Assembly: GCA_016297585.1 (NCBI GenBank)
Contig: JAEDGJ010000063.1
Location: 1-13,481 of the forward strand
DNA from: Clostridiaceae bacterium
GTDB taxonomy: Bacteria; Bacillota; Clostridia; Oscillospirales; QAMX01
Direction of reading: 5' to 3'
DNA: 13,481 nt
Every line of letters starts with the position of its first letter. Within the stretch, counting starts at the first letter, position 1. Below the pieces are notes generated by a model. It had not been told where the DNA came from and did no database searches. It was given only the letters and a program-made list of their open reading frames with translations. The position numbers and the translations under genes were made by a program. Shown in pieces: positions 6,285 through 13,339 of the stretch.

Positions 6285-6321
6285 CGAAAACCGGCGCGAT
6301 TTGGCATAATTGAACATTGTA

Positions 6322-6350
6322 TTGGCAATCGGTTCTGTGTTATATATATA
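6322..6350 (+). promoter_or_regulatory. Possible internal promoter of hom
   Basis: TTGGCA (6322-6327) and TATATA (6345-6350) are 17 bp apart, about 21 bases before the hom start. A second TTGGCA lies exactly 21 bp upstream (6301-6306), two helical turns away, which may reflect a regulator site. The gap is too short for a T-box leader and none was recognised. Confidence 0.5.
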
Positions 6351-6371
6351 CGGGAAGGGAGTTTTTCTGCT

Positions 6372-7580
6372 TTGGTTAAGGCTGCGATTTTGGGTTTTGG
6401 GACCGTCGGTTCCGGCGTCGAGGAAGTGCTGCGGACGAATGCCGCGCTGATCGAGCGCCGCGCGGGCACGGCGGTCACGGTGAAATACATCCTCGACATC
6501 CGCGATTTTTCGGGTACGCCGTTTGAAAACGTCGTCATCCGGGACTTTGAGCGCATCGAGAACGACCCGGAGATCTCCGTCGTCATCGAGACGATCGGCG
6601 GCGCGCGGGCGGCGTACGACTTCACGCGCCGGGCGCTGGCCGCGGGCAAGAGCGTCGTGACGTCGAACAAGGAGCTCGTCGCGACGCACGGCGCGGAGCT
6701 TCTCGCGCTGGCGCGGGAGAAGAACGTCAACTACCTCTTCGAGGCGTCCGTCGGCGGCGGCATCCCGATCCTGCGGCCGATGCTCCAGTGCCTGACGGCC
6801 AACCGCATCGAAGAGGTCACGGGCATCCTCAACGGCACGACGAATTTCATCCTGACGAAGATGCTCGAGGAAAACGTGTCCTTTGACGCGGCGCTCCGGG
6901 ACGCGCAGACTCGGGGATACGCCGAGCGCGACCCGTCGGCGGACGTGGACGGGCTCGACGCCTGCCGCAAAACGGCGATCCTCGCCGATCTCGCCTACGG
7001 GCGCGAGGTCTGCCCCGACGCGATCGAGACCGAGGGCATCCGCGGCGTCACGCTCGAGGACGCGGAGAACGCCTCCCGCGCGGGCTGCGCGATCAAGCTG
7101 CTCGGCCGCTCGATCCTGCGGGAGGACGGCCGCATCTGGGCGTTCGTCGCGCCGCATTTCGTGCCAAAAACCGAGATGCTCGCCAACGTCACGGGCGTGT
7201 TCAACGCCATCCGCGTGACGGGCGACGCGGTCGGCGACGTGCTGTTCTACGGCCAGGGCGCGGGCAAGCTGCCGACGGCCTCGGCGGTCGTCGCGGACGT
7301 CGTGGACGCCGTCAAGCACCGCGAGGTACGCCGCGTGCTGTCGTGGGAGCCCGCACCTGTTTCCGATACGCAGGACGCCGCGCCGTATGTCGCGGATCTT
7401 GCCGACATGCCCTGCGCGTTCTATGTGCGCGGCGAGGCGGGAGACGCGTTCGGACGCTGTGAGCGTCTCTCGGCGGACGCGCTGATCACGCAGGTCATGC
7501 CGACGGGCGAGTTCCGCGAAAAGATCGCCGCCCTGCGCGCGTCCGGACGGGAGATCCATTCGGTCTTCCGCGTGCTGTGA
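6372..7580 (+). CDS. hom: Homoserine dehydrogenase
   Basis: Reduces aspartate semialdehyde to homoserine with NAD(P)H, on the path to threonine and methionine. It has 402 residues, starting at TTG 6372 after GGAAGGGAG. The Rossmann motif GFGTVGSGV is at 8-16 and the SNKELVA block (with K100) at 98-104. The catalytic domain contains SVGGGIPILRP (126-136), GILNGTTNFI (151-160), GYAERDPSADVDGLDACRK (182-200, with catalytic D196 and K200) and GQGAGKLPTASAVVADV near 294-310. The last 55 residues (from about 347) are too short for the usual 80-residue ACT domain of B. subtilis Hom (433 residues). A separate ACT protein is encoded directly upstream. No thrB or thrC is in the window. The next gene, glyA, is 72 bp away and likely co-transcribed. 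Confidence 0.96.
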   Translation: MVKAAILGFGTVGSGVEEVLRTNAALIERRAGTAVTVKYILDIRDFSGTPFENVVIRDFERIENDPEISVVIETIGGARAAYDFTRRALAAGKSVVTSNKELVATHGAELLALAREKNVNYLFEASVGGGIPILRPMLQCLTANRIEEVTGILNGTTNFILTKMLEENVSFDAALRDAQTRGYAERDPSADVDGLDACRKTAILADLAYGREVCPDAIETEGIRGVTLEDAENASRAGCAIKLLGRSILREDGRIWAFVAPHFVPKTEMLANVTGVFNAIRVTGDAVGDVLFYGQGAGKLPTASAVVADVVDAVKHREVRRVLSWEPAPVSDTQDAAPYVADLADMPCAFYVRGEAGDAFGRCERLSADALITQVMPTGEFREKIAALRASGREIHSVFRVL

Positions 7581-7652
7581 CCGGAAAAGAAAACCCCCTT
7601 CCAAAAGCAAATCCCCGATTACGTTTTGGATGATAAGGAGCAAAAGAACGAA

Positions 7653-8897
7653 ATGGTACGTGAAAACATCGAATTCATCCGGGCATTCGATCCGGAGGTC
7701 GCGGAGGCGATCTCGCTTGAGTACGGCCGCCAGCGCCGCAACATCGAGCTGATCGCGTCGGAAAACTTCGTGTCTCCGGCGGTTCTCGCGGCGATGGGCA
7801 CCGTTCTGACGAACAAGTACGCGGAAGGCTACCCGGGCAAGCGCTACTACGGCGGCTGCGAGTACGTCGACATCGCGGAGAACCTCGCGATGGAGCGCGC
7901 CTGCAAGCTCTTCGGCGCCGAGCACGCCAACGTCCAGCCCCATTCCGGCGCGCAGGCCAACGAGGCCGTCTATTTCGCGCTCGTCCGCCCCGGCGACACC
8001 GTCATGGGCATGAACCTCGCGCACGGCGGCCATCTGTCCCACGGCTCCCCGGTCAACATCTCCGGCGCGTACTACAACATCGTTCCCTACGGTCTCGACG
8101 AGGAGACCGGACGCCTCAATTACGACGCCATCCGCAAGCTCGCGCACGAGTGCCGCCCGAAGATGATCATCGCCGGCGCGTCGGCGTATCCGCGCGAGAT
8201 CGACTTCGAGATCTTCGCCGACATCGCCCACGAGGTCGGCGCGTACCTGATGGTCGACATGGCGCACATCGCGGGTCTTGTCGCGGCGGGGCTGCACAAG
8301 AGCCCGGTGCCGTACGCGGACGTCGTGACGACGACGACGCACAAGACGCTGCGCGGTCCGCGCGGCGGCATGATCCTCTGCCGCGAGGAGCTTGCGAAAG
8401 CGATCGACAAGGCCGTGTTCCCGGGCATCCAGGGCGGCCCGCTGATGCACATCATCGCGGCGAAGGCCGTCTGCTTCGGCGAAGCCTTAAAGCCCGAGTT
8501 TGTGACCTACCAGCAGCAGATCAAGAAGAACGCCGCCGCGATGGCGGACGCGCTGCTCGCGGAGGGCTTCGACCTCGTCACCGGCGGCACGGACAACCAT
8601 CTGATGCTCGTCGACCTGCGCAAGTTCGGGGTCTCCGGCAAGGCGATGCAGAACCGGCTCGATCAGGCGAACATCACGGTCAACAAGAACGCGATCCCGA
8701 ACGACCCGGCAAAGCCCTCGCTCACGAGCGGCATCCGCGTCGGCACCCCCGCCGCGACGTCCCGCGGACTCGTCGAGGACGACTTCCGCGTGCTGGCGAA
8801 GCTCTTCACGCTCGCCGCGACCGATTTCAAGGCCAACGCCGACGTCATCCGCGAGGAAGTCGCGAAGATCTGCGCGAAGTACCCGCTGTACGACTAA
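7653..8897 (+). CDS. glyA: Serine hydroxymethyltransferase
   Basis: This PLP enzyme interconverts serine plus tetrahydrofolate with glycine plus 5,10-methylenetetrahydrofolate, the main one-carbon source in the cytosol. It has 414 residues from the chosen ATG, as usual for bacterial GlyA (about 415). Signatures are ELIASENFVS, NKYAEGYPGKRYYGGCE, NVQPHSGAQAN, the PLP-Asp region DMAHIAGLVAAG and TTTTHKTLRGPRGG with the Schiff-base lysine K231. The frame could open at TTG 7626, but AAGGAG (7635-7640) lies inside that extension, 12 bases before ATG 7653, which therefore is the better start. No separate promoter was seen in the 72 bp after hom, only a weak tccaaaa/ttttgga dyad (7600-7630). A strong terminator follows. 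Confidence 0.97.
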   Translation: MVRENIEFIRAFDPEVAEAISLEYGRQRRNIELIASENFVSPAVLAAMGTVLTNKYAEGYPGKRYYGGCEYVDIAENLAMERACKLFGAEHANVQPHSGAQANEAVYFALVRPGDTVMGMNLAHGGHLSHGSPVNISGAYYNIVPYGLDEETGRLNYDAIRKLAHECRPKMIIAGASAYPREIDFEIFADIAHEVGAYLMVDMAHIAGLVAAGLHKSPVPYADVVTTTTHKTLRGPRGGMILCREELAKAIDKAVFPGIQGGPLMHIIAAKAVCFGEALKPEFVTYQQQIKKNAAAMADALLAEGFDLVTGGTDNHLMLVDLRKFGVSGKAMQNRLDQANITVNKNAIPNDPAKPSLTSGIRVGTPAATSRGLVEDDFRVLAKLFTLAATDFKANADVIREEVAKICAKYPLYD

Positions 8898-8912
8898 AAA
8901 AACACCTTTTTG

Positions 8913-8953
8913 GCCGCAGCCGTCCCGTTTTTCGGGATCGCTGCGGCTTTTTT
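8913..8953 (+). terminator. Intrinsic terminator after glyA
   Basis: Arms gccgcagc (8913-8920) and gctgcggc (8940-8947), with an inner cccg/cggg stem, are followed by six Ts (8948-8953). It closes the ACT-hom-glyA unit. Confidence 0.93.
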
Positions 8954-8963
8954 GCGCGCGGGC

Positions 8964-8993
8964 TTGACACGGCGGCGCGCGGACTGCTATAAT
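8964..8993 (+). promoter_or_regulatory. Promoter of the glycoside hydrolase gene
   Basis: A perfect TTGACA (8964-8969) and a perfect TATAAT (8988-8993) are 18 bp apart, with a TGC extended -10. It follows the glyA terminator by 10 bp, so the hydrolase is its own transcription unit. No catabolite-repression site or operator was obvious. Confidence 0.87.
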
Positions 8994-9032
8994 GACGGCG
9001 AATACCGACGCGAGAAAGGAATTATTTTGCCT

Positions 9033-11939
9033 ATGGACTGGAAAGAGAGGCTTTCGGGGGATCTGACGGAGTATCAGTCGATCCCGTTCTGGAGCTGGAA
9101 CGACCGGCTCGAGCCGGAGGAGCTGCGGCGGCAGATCCGCGCGATGAAGCGGGCGGGCATCGGCGGCTTCTTCATGCACGCGCGCGGGGGACTCTTAACG
9201 GAGTACCTCGGCGAGGAGTGGTTCGAAGCCGCGGCGGCCTGCATCGACGAGGCGGGGCGTCAGGGGATGCACGCGTGGTGCTACGACGAAAACGGCTGGC
9301 CGAGCGGCTTTGCCGGGATGAAGCTCCTCCGCGACCCGGAAAACTGGGCGCACTACCTGACGTCGTCCCGTACGCGCGCGTTCGACCCCGCGGCGCTCGC
9401 GGTCTACCGCGTTGAGGACGGCGTGCTGCGCCGTGTGCGGGAGGACGAGGGGGACGCGGACTATCTCTGCCTTTACGACCGCACGAATTCCTCGGTCGTC
9501 GACATCCTGAACCCGCGCATCGTCCGGGATTTCATCGCCGAGACGCACGAAAGGTACTACGCGCGCTTTCCGGAGTCCTTCGGCGGCGTGATGCAGGGCT
9601 TTTTTACCGACGAGCCGCAGTATTTCCGCTGGGACACCGCCTATTCGCCGGTGCTGCGGGACGCCTACCGCGCGCGCTGGGGGGAGGAGCTGCTCGATTC
9701 GCTCGGCGCGCTGTTCGTCGACTGCGAAGGGGCGAAAAAGCTCCGCTGGCGGTACTGGAAGCTCGCGCGGCAGATCTACGAGTGGTGCGAGGCGCATCAC
9801 TGCAAATTGACAGGCCACTCGATCGAGGAGCGGAACCTGTTCTGGCAGATGTGCTGCTGCGCGGGCGTGATGCCGTTTTACGAGTACGAGCACATCCCGG
9901 GGATGGACTGGCTCGGGCGGGACATCGCCGACGAGCGCGCGCCGCGGCAGGTCTCGAGCGCCGCGCAGCAGCTAGGCAAGCGCCATGTGCTGACGGAGAC
10001 CTTCGCCTGCGCGGGCTGGGACGTGACGCCGCGCGAGCTTAAGCGCATCGCGGAGTGGCAGTACGTCAACGGCGTCAACCTGATGTGCCAGCACCTCTAT
10101 CCTTATTCGATCCGCGGACAGCGCAAGCGCGACTATCCGGCGTTCTATTCCGAGCACAACCCCTGGGTGCGCGCGGAGTTCCGTCCCTTCAACGACTATT
10201 TCACGGCGCTCGGCACGATGCTCGCCGACAGCCGCGAGGAGGCGGACACCGTCGTCCTCCACCCGATGCACGCGGCGTATCTCGTGTACGACCGGCACGA
10301 CGAGCACACGCTCGACGCGCTGGACGCGAGCTTTTCGCGCCTCTGCGAGCGGCTCGGGAGCGCGGGCGTCGGGCACCACTACGCCGACGAGTCGATCCTC
10401 GCCGCTCACGGCAGCGTCGAGGGCGCGCGGCTGCGCATCGGGCGCTGCGTCTATTCCTGCGTCGTCATCCCGGAGATGGAGACGATCGACGCGCCGACGG
10501 CGGCGCTGCTGCGCGAGTACCTCGCCGAGGGCGGACGGCTCTATCTCGACGGAGCCGCGCCCACGCTCTGTGAGGGCGAGCCAGCCGATCTCTCGTTTCT
10601 GCGCGCGAACACGACGTTTGCGGAGCTTCCCCGCGGACGCGCGCGCATCTCGCGCGAGGACACCGCCATCCGGTATACGACGCGCGCGTCCGAGGCGGGA
10701 GACTTCGTGTTCGCGGTCAATCTCTCGGAGCGCGAAAGCTACGACGTCACGTTCCGCATCCGCGCGGACGGCGTGCGCCGCTTCGACGCGATGCGCCGCG
10801 AGAGCGCGCCGGAGGTCTTCACGCGTTGCGGGGAGGACGTCCTCATCCGCCGCAGCTTCGCGCCGGGCGAGTCCGTCATCTGGCTGCTGGGCGGCGGCGA
10901 GCCGGCGGAAGCTCCCGCGCCTCCCGCGCCGCCCGCGCCGCTGCCCGAACCCCGCAGGCTGGCGCTCGGCGCGGCGGTCGCGGCGTACGGCGAAAACGCG
11001 CTGACGATCGACACCGTGCGCCTGTCCTACGACGGCGTGCAGTATACCGAGCCGCTGCCCGTGATGGCGGCGTCCGACCGGCTGCTGCGCGAGCGCAAAA
11101 ACCGGACGGTGTACTTAAAATACACGTTCTCCGTCTCGAAGGTGCCGGAAAAGATCCGGCTCGAGCGGGAAAAGATGGGCGCGCGGCAGGCGTGGTTCAA
11201 CGGCGCGCCGCTTACGTTTGAGGCCATGGGCACCCTCGACCGCGCGTTTGTCAGCGCGGATCTTTCCGGACGCGTGCGCGAGGGCGAAAACGAGCTCGTG
11301 CTCGAGATCGAATATTTCCAGCCCGACGCGGTCTACGACGTGTTCAACGGCGTCTACTACGAGCACTCGGACGGCACGGAAAGCCTCATCAACTGTTTAA
11401 GCTACGTCACGGACATCGAGGCGGTCTACCTCTTCGGCGACTTCGGCGTGTACGCGGGGACGCTCTCCCGCGGCGAAAAGGGCACCTGGCTCGCCGAGGG
11501 CGGCTTTACCGTCGGCGCGCGCCGGGAGCAGGTCGACGCGGACGCGCTCGCGCGGTGCGGCTATCCGTTTTTCGAAGGCGAGCTGACGATGGAGTTTCCC
11601 TTCACCGCGCGCGGAGACGAGCGGCGGCTCAGGCTCGCCGGACGCTATGCCGCGGCGCGCGTCAGCGTCAACGGCGGCGGGGAGCAGACGCTGCTCTTTG
11701 AGGACGCGGCGGATGTCGCAGGACAGCTCCGCGCGGGGGAGAACACGCTCCGCGTGACGCTTCTCTCGGGCGGCCGGAACCTCTTCGGCCCGTTCCACTA
11801 CGCGCCCGACCCGGAGCCCTACGGCGTCAGTCCCGACCTGTTTTCGGGCTACGGACGCTGGGAGGACGGCAAAAATCCCGACTACCGCGCGTCGTACGCG
11901 TTCGCGCACTTCGGACTCGACGAGATCACGCTGCAGTGA
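9033..11939 (+). CDS. Large putative glycoside hydrolase, GH106-like
   Basis: A 968-residue protein with no signal peptide, so probably cytoplasmic and acting on imported oligosaccharides. The N-terminal half looks like a TIM-barrel hydrolase: IPFWSWNDRLEPEELRRQI (17-35), GIGGFFMHARGGL (42-54), YDENGWPSG (84-92), FFTDEPQYF (190-198) and LTETFACAGWDVTP (320-333) are blocks I associate with glycosyl hydrolases related to GH106 alpha-L-rhamnosidases. E194 and E322 are candidate catalytic acids, by inference. A Rossmann-like segment around 400-530 is followed by a Pro/Ala-rich linker (about 620-642). The C-terminal half resembles GH2-type beta-sandwich sugar-binding domains (ARQAWFNGAP, ARVSVNGGGEQ). 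The start is ATG 9033, 12 bases after AAAGGA; TTG 9027 is an alternative. No transporter or other CAZyme adjoins it, so the sugar cannot be named. Confidence 0.8.
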   Translation: MDWKERLSGDLTEYQSIPFWSWNDRLEPEELRRQIRAMKRAGIGGFFMHARGGLLTEYLGEEWFEAAAACIDEAGRQGMHAWCYDENGWPSGFAGMKLLRDPENWAHYLTSSRTRAFDPAALAVYRVEDGVLRRVREDEGDADYLCLYDRTNSSVVDILNPRIVRDFIAETHERYYARFPESFGGVMQGFFTDEPQYFRWDTAYSPVLRDAYRARWGEELLDSLGALFVDCEGAKKLRWRYWKLARQIYEWCEAHHCKLTGHSIEERNLFWQMCCCAGVMPFYEYEHIPGMDWLGRDIADERAPRQVSSAAQQLGKRHVLTETFACAGWDVTPRELKRIAEWQYVNGVNLMCQHLYPYSIRGQRKRDYPAFYSEHNPWVRAEFRPFNDYFTALGTMLADSREEADTVVLHPMHAAYLVYDRHDEHTLDALDASFSRLCERLGSAGVGHHYADESILAAHGSVEGARLRIGRCVYSCVVIPEMETIDAPTAALLREYLAEGGRLYLDGAAPTLCEGEPADLSFLRANTTFAELPRGRARISREDTAIRYTTRASEAGDFVFAVNLSERESYDVTFRIRADGVRRFDAMRRESAPEVFTRCGEDVLIRRSFAPGESVIWLLGGGEPAEAPAPPAPPAPLPEPRRLALGAAVAAYGENALTIDTVRLSYDGVQYTEPLPVMAASDRLLRERKNRTVYLKYTFSVSKVPEKIRLEREKMGARQAWFNGAPLTFEAMGTLDRAFVSADLSGRVREGENELVLEIEYFQPDAVYDVFNGVYYEHSDGTESLINCLSYVTDIEAVYLFGDFGVYAGTLSRGEKGTWLAEGGFTVGARREQVDADALARCGYPFFEGELTMEFPFTARGDERRLRLAGRYAAARVSVNGGGEQTLLFEDAADVAGQLRAGENTLRVTLLSGGRNLFGPFHYAPDPEPYGVSPDLFSGYGRWEDGKNPDYRASYAFAHFGLDEITLQ

Positions 11940-11940
11940 C

Positions 11941-11990
11941 AAAAAACCCCCCGTTTTTCGGCTTTTTCCGGAAAACGGGGGCGTTTTTTT
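11941..11990. terminator. Bidirectional terminator between convergent genes
   Basis: Arms CCCCCGTTTTTCGG (11948-11961) and CCGGAAAACGGGGG (11968-11981) match at 13 of 14 positions. Seven Ts follow on the plus strand (11984-11990) and six on the minus strand (11946-11941). It ends both the glycoside hydrolase transcript and the leftward transcript of the membrane-anchored protein. Confidence 0.92.
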
Positions 11991-11992
11991 CG

Positions 11993-12649
11993 TTATTTGA
12001 TCGTGTAATTCCCGGCGATGAGGAATTTGTTCGTCGAGGCCGTGGCGGTGAAGCCGCGTCCGGCGACGGTGACGACGTAGAGGTTATTCGTGGAGAGCGT
12101 GCCGCCGGACGCGAGCTCGGAGCCGGTGGTCACGTTGATGAGACCGGGGGAGGAGGGGGAGAAGCAGGTGGCGCTGCCGATGCGGGGGAGGATCATGCCG
12201 CCGACCTCAAAGACGAAGGTCTGCCCCTTTTCGATCTCGACCATGCGCCAGACGGTGGAGCCGGTGGTGACGCCCGTCGTGTCCCCGGTCGTGTCGCCGT
12301 TCGAGCCGTTCATGAGTGCCAGCACCTGCGTCGCGACGGCGCTGATGAACTCCTCGTTGTCGGCGAGGTTGCGGTTCTGCGCCTCGAACTTCGAGATCGT
12401 GTCGTCGAGCGAGGCGGTGTACTCGGCGAGGGTCTGATTGAGCTGGGTCTGGAACTGGACGGTCTTCTGCTCGATGGTGGCGTTGACCTGCTTGATCGTC
12501 TCGGGCGCGAGGACGTCGGTGATGTAGCTTGCGGAGACGAGGGGATCGCTTTCGGCGCCGTATTCGGCGGCGATGGCCATGTAGCCGGAGATGAGAAGCA
12601 GCACCAGCAGGACGGAGCTTGTCGTAATGATCCATTTGCGCTTGTTCAT
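11993..12649 (-). CDS. Membrane-anchored coiled-coil protein, unknown function
   Basis: A 218-residue protein. A basic N-terminus (MNKRK) and one hydrophobic segment (about 7-28) form a signal anchor or signal peptide with no lipobox Cys. A helical, probably coiled-coil stretch runs over 42-112, rich in Gln, Asn and Thr (ETIKQVNATIEQKTVQFQTQ). A short repeat linker, GDTTGDTTGVTTG (118-130), leads to a compact domain of about 85 residues (132-218) ending in AGRGFTATASTNKFLIAGNY and TIK. I recall similar C-terminal domains in exported Firmicutes proteins of unknown function, but cannot name a family. ATG 12649 has AAGGAGG 10 bases upstream. It follows mazF by 91 bp and may share its transcript. 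A cell-envelope role is likely; nothing more can be said. Confidence 0.82.
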   Translation of the reverse strand: MNKRKWIITTSSVLLVLLLISGYMAIAAEYGAESDPLVSASYITDVLAPETIKQVNATIEQKTVQFQTQLNQTLAEYTASLDDTISKFEAQNRNLADNEEFISAVATQVLALMNGSNGDTTGDTTGVTTGSTVWRMVEIEKGQTFVFEVGGMILPRIGSATCFSPSSPGLINVTTGSELASGGTLSTNNLYVVTVAGRGFTATASTNKFLIAGNYTIK

Positions 12650-12697
12650 ACTAAAAAATCCTCCTTATTGGGGCGTACAGGGGGGTATCTATGTAGG

Positions 12698-12725
12698 CCG
12701 GAGACGGCAGAAGCTCCGCCTCCGG
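12698..12725. other. Hairpin between mazF and the membrane-anchored protein
   Basis: Arms CCGGAGACGG (12698-12707) and CCGCCTCCGG (12716-12725) pair over 10 positions (one non-Watson-Crick, G-U on the minus-strand RNA) around an 8-base loop. The minus-strand side has no T-tract. On the plus strand GGGATTTTT follows, an imperfect terminator tail. It may partly uncouple mazF from the next gene. Confidence 0.4.
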
Positions 12726-12740
12726 GGGATTTTTGCGGTG

Positions 12741-13100
12741 TCAGGTCTGCGTGCCGATGCCGAAGCTGACGGCGAGCGCCTCGTCGACCTTTTCCATGAC
12801 CTCGTCGTCGAGCCGGCCCATTTTTTCGCGCAGACGGCGCTTGTCGATGGTGCGGATCTGCTCGAGCAGGATGACGGAATCCCGCGTCAGACCGAACACG
12901 GAGCCGGTCAGCTCGATGTGCGTCGGCAGACGCGCCTTGTTGATCTGCGAGGTGATCGCGGCGGCGATGACGGTGGGGCTGTACTTATTGCCGACGTTGT
13001 TCTGGACAATAAGTACCGGCCTCGTGCCGCCCTGCTCGCTGCCGACCACCGGGCTTAAGTCCGCGAAGTAGATATCGCCTCGTTTGACGTTCGTGTCCAC
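12741..13100 (-). CDS. mazF: MazF/EndoA (PemK family) mRNA endoribonuclease
   Basis: A sequence-specific RNase toxin of 119 residues, very close to B. subtilis EndoA/NdoA (116). Conserved blocks are VKRGDIYFADLSPVVGSEQG (5-24), RPVLIVQNNVGNKYSPT (27-43), AAITSQINKARLPTH and RDSVILLEQIRTIDK. The catalytic pair known in B. subtilis MazF (R25, T48) corresponds to R27 and T50, both present, so the enzyme should be active. The start is GTG 13100-13098, with GGCGGAG about 12 bases upstream. The alanine racemase gene is upstream on the same strand, the classic Firmicutes order, but the 221-bp gap holds no CopG-type MazE antitoxin. The antitoxin may be encoded elsewhere or lost. Confidence 0.96.
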   Translation of the reverse strand: MDTNVKRGDIYFADLSPVVGSEQGGTRPVLIVQNNVGNKYSPTVIAAAITSQINKARLPTHIELTGSVFGLTRDSVILLEQIRTIDKRRLREKMGRLDDEVMEKVDEALAVSFGIGTQT

Positions 13101-13120
13101 GTTTTTTTCACGCTCCGCCT

Positions 13121-13167
13121 GGTATAATAAAGATACGCGGTTTCCCTGCGTCCGTCTTTATGATACC
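13121..13167. repeat. Inverted repeat upstream of mazF
   Basis: ggtataataaaga (13121-13133) is the inverse of tctttatgatacc (13155-13167) at 12 of 13 positions, with a 21-bp spacer. The mazF-proximal arm contains a minus-strand TATTAT that could be a -10 box, and the dyad sits 20-67 bp before the GTG. It could be an operator for autoregulation or an RNA stem in the leader. No good -35 accompanies it. Confidence 0.5.
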
Positions 13168-13265
13168 CTCGTTTGCGGGCGGTTATAATCGCGCGGGGGA
13201 AAAATTTGCGGGGGACGAAAAAGCAGCCGATAAAACCTCCCGCACTCCCAGTATATGCACCCCGG

Positions 13266-13339
13266 CGCGCGTCAGTCCACGACGACACGGAGCGTATCAG
13301 CCGAGCGGCGATACCCGCGCATCAGTCCACGACGATACG
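13266..13339. repeat. Imperfect 24-bp direct repeat, partial copy of the alr 3' end
   Basis: The unit CGCGC-R-TCAGTCCACGACGA-Y-ACG occurs at 13266-13289 and 13316-13339, 22 of 24 identical and exactly 50 bp apart. The right copy contains the last codons and stop of alr on the minus strand (VVD-stop). The left copy repeats them in the non-coding gap, which suggests a small tandem duplication. Confidence 0.75.

Noticed and set aside
6261..6371. A possible T-box or riboswitch leader before hom
   Set aside because: The 111-bp gap is too short for a T-box and no conserved T-box sequence was seen.
6135..8450. A 771-codon open frame on the minus strand, antisense to the ACT, hom and glyA genes
   Set aside because: It mirrors real, strongly conserved genes; its translation is low-complexity and rich in Arg, Asp and Val, as expected from the reverse frame of GC-rich codons.
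11936..12769. A 277-codon plus-strand frame after the glycoside hydrolase
   Set aside because: It passes through the bidirectional terminator and is antisense to the membrane-anchored protein.
13055..13288. A 77-codon minus-strand frame between alr and mazF as a possible MazE antitoxin
   Set aside because: It overlaps the mazF start in another frame, has no CopG or AbrB features, and reads as random Arg/Lys/Tyr-rich sequence.
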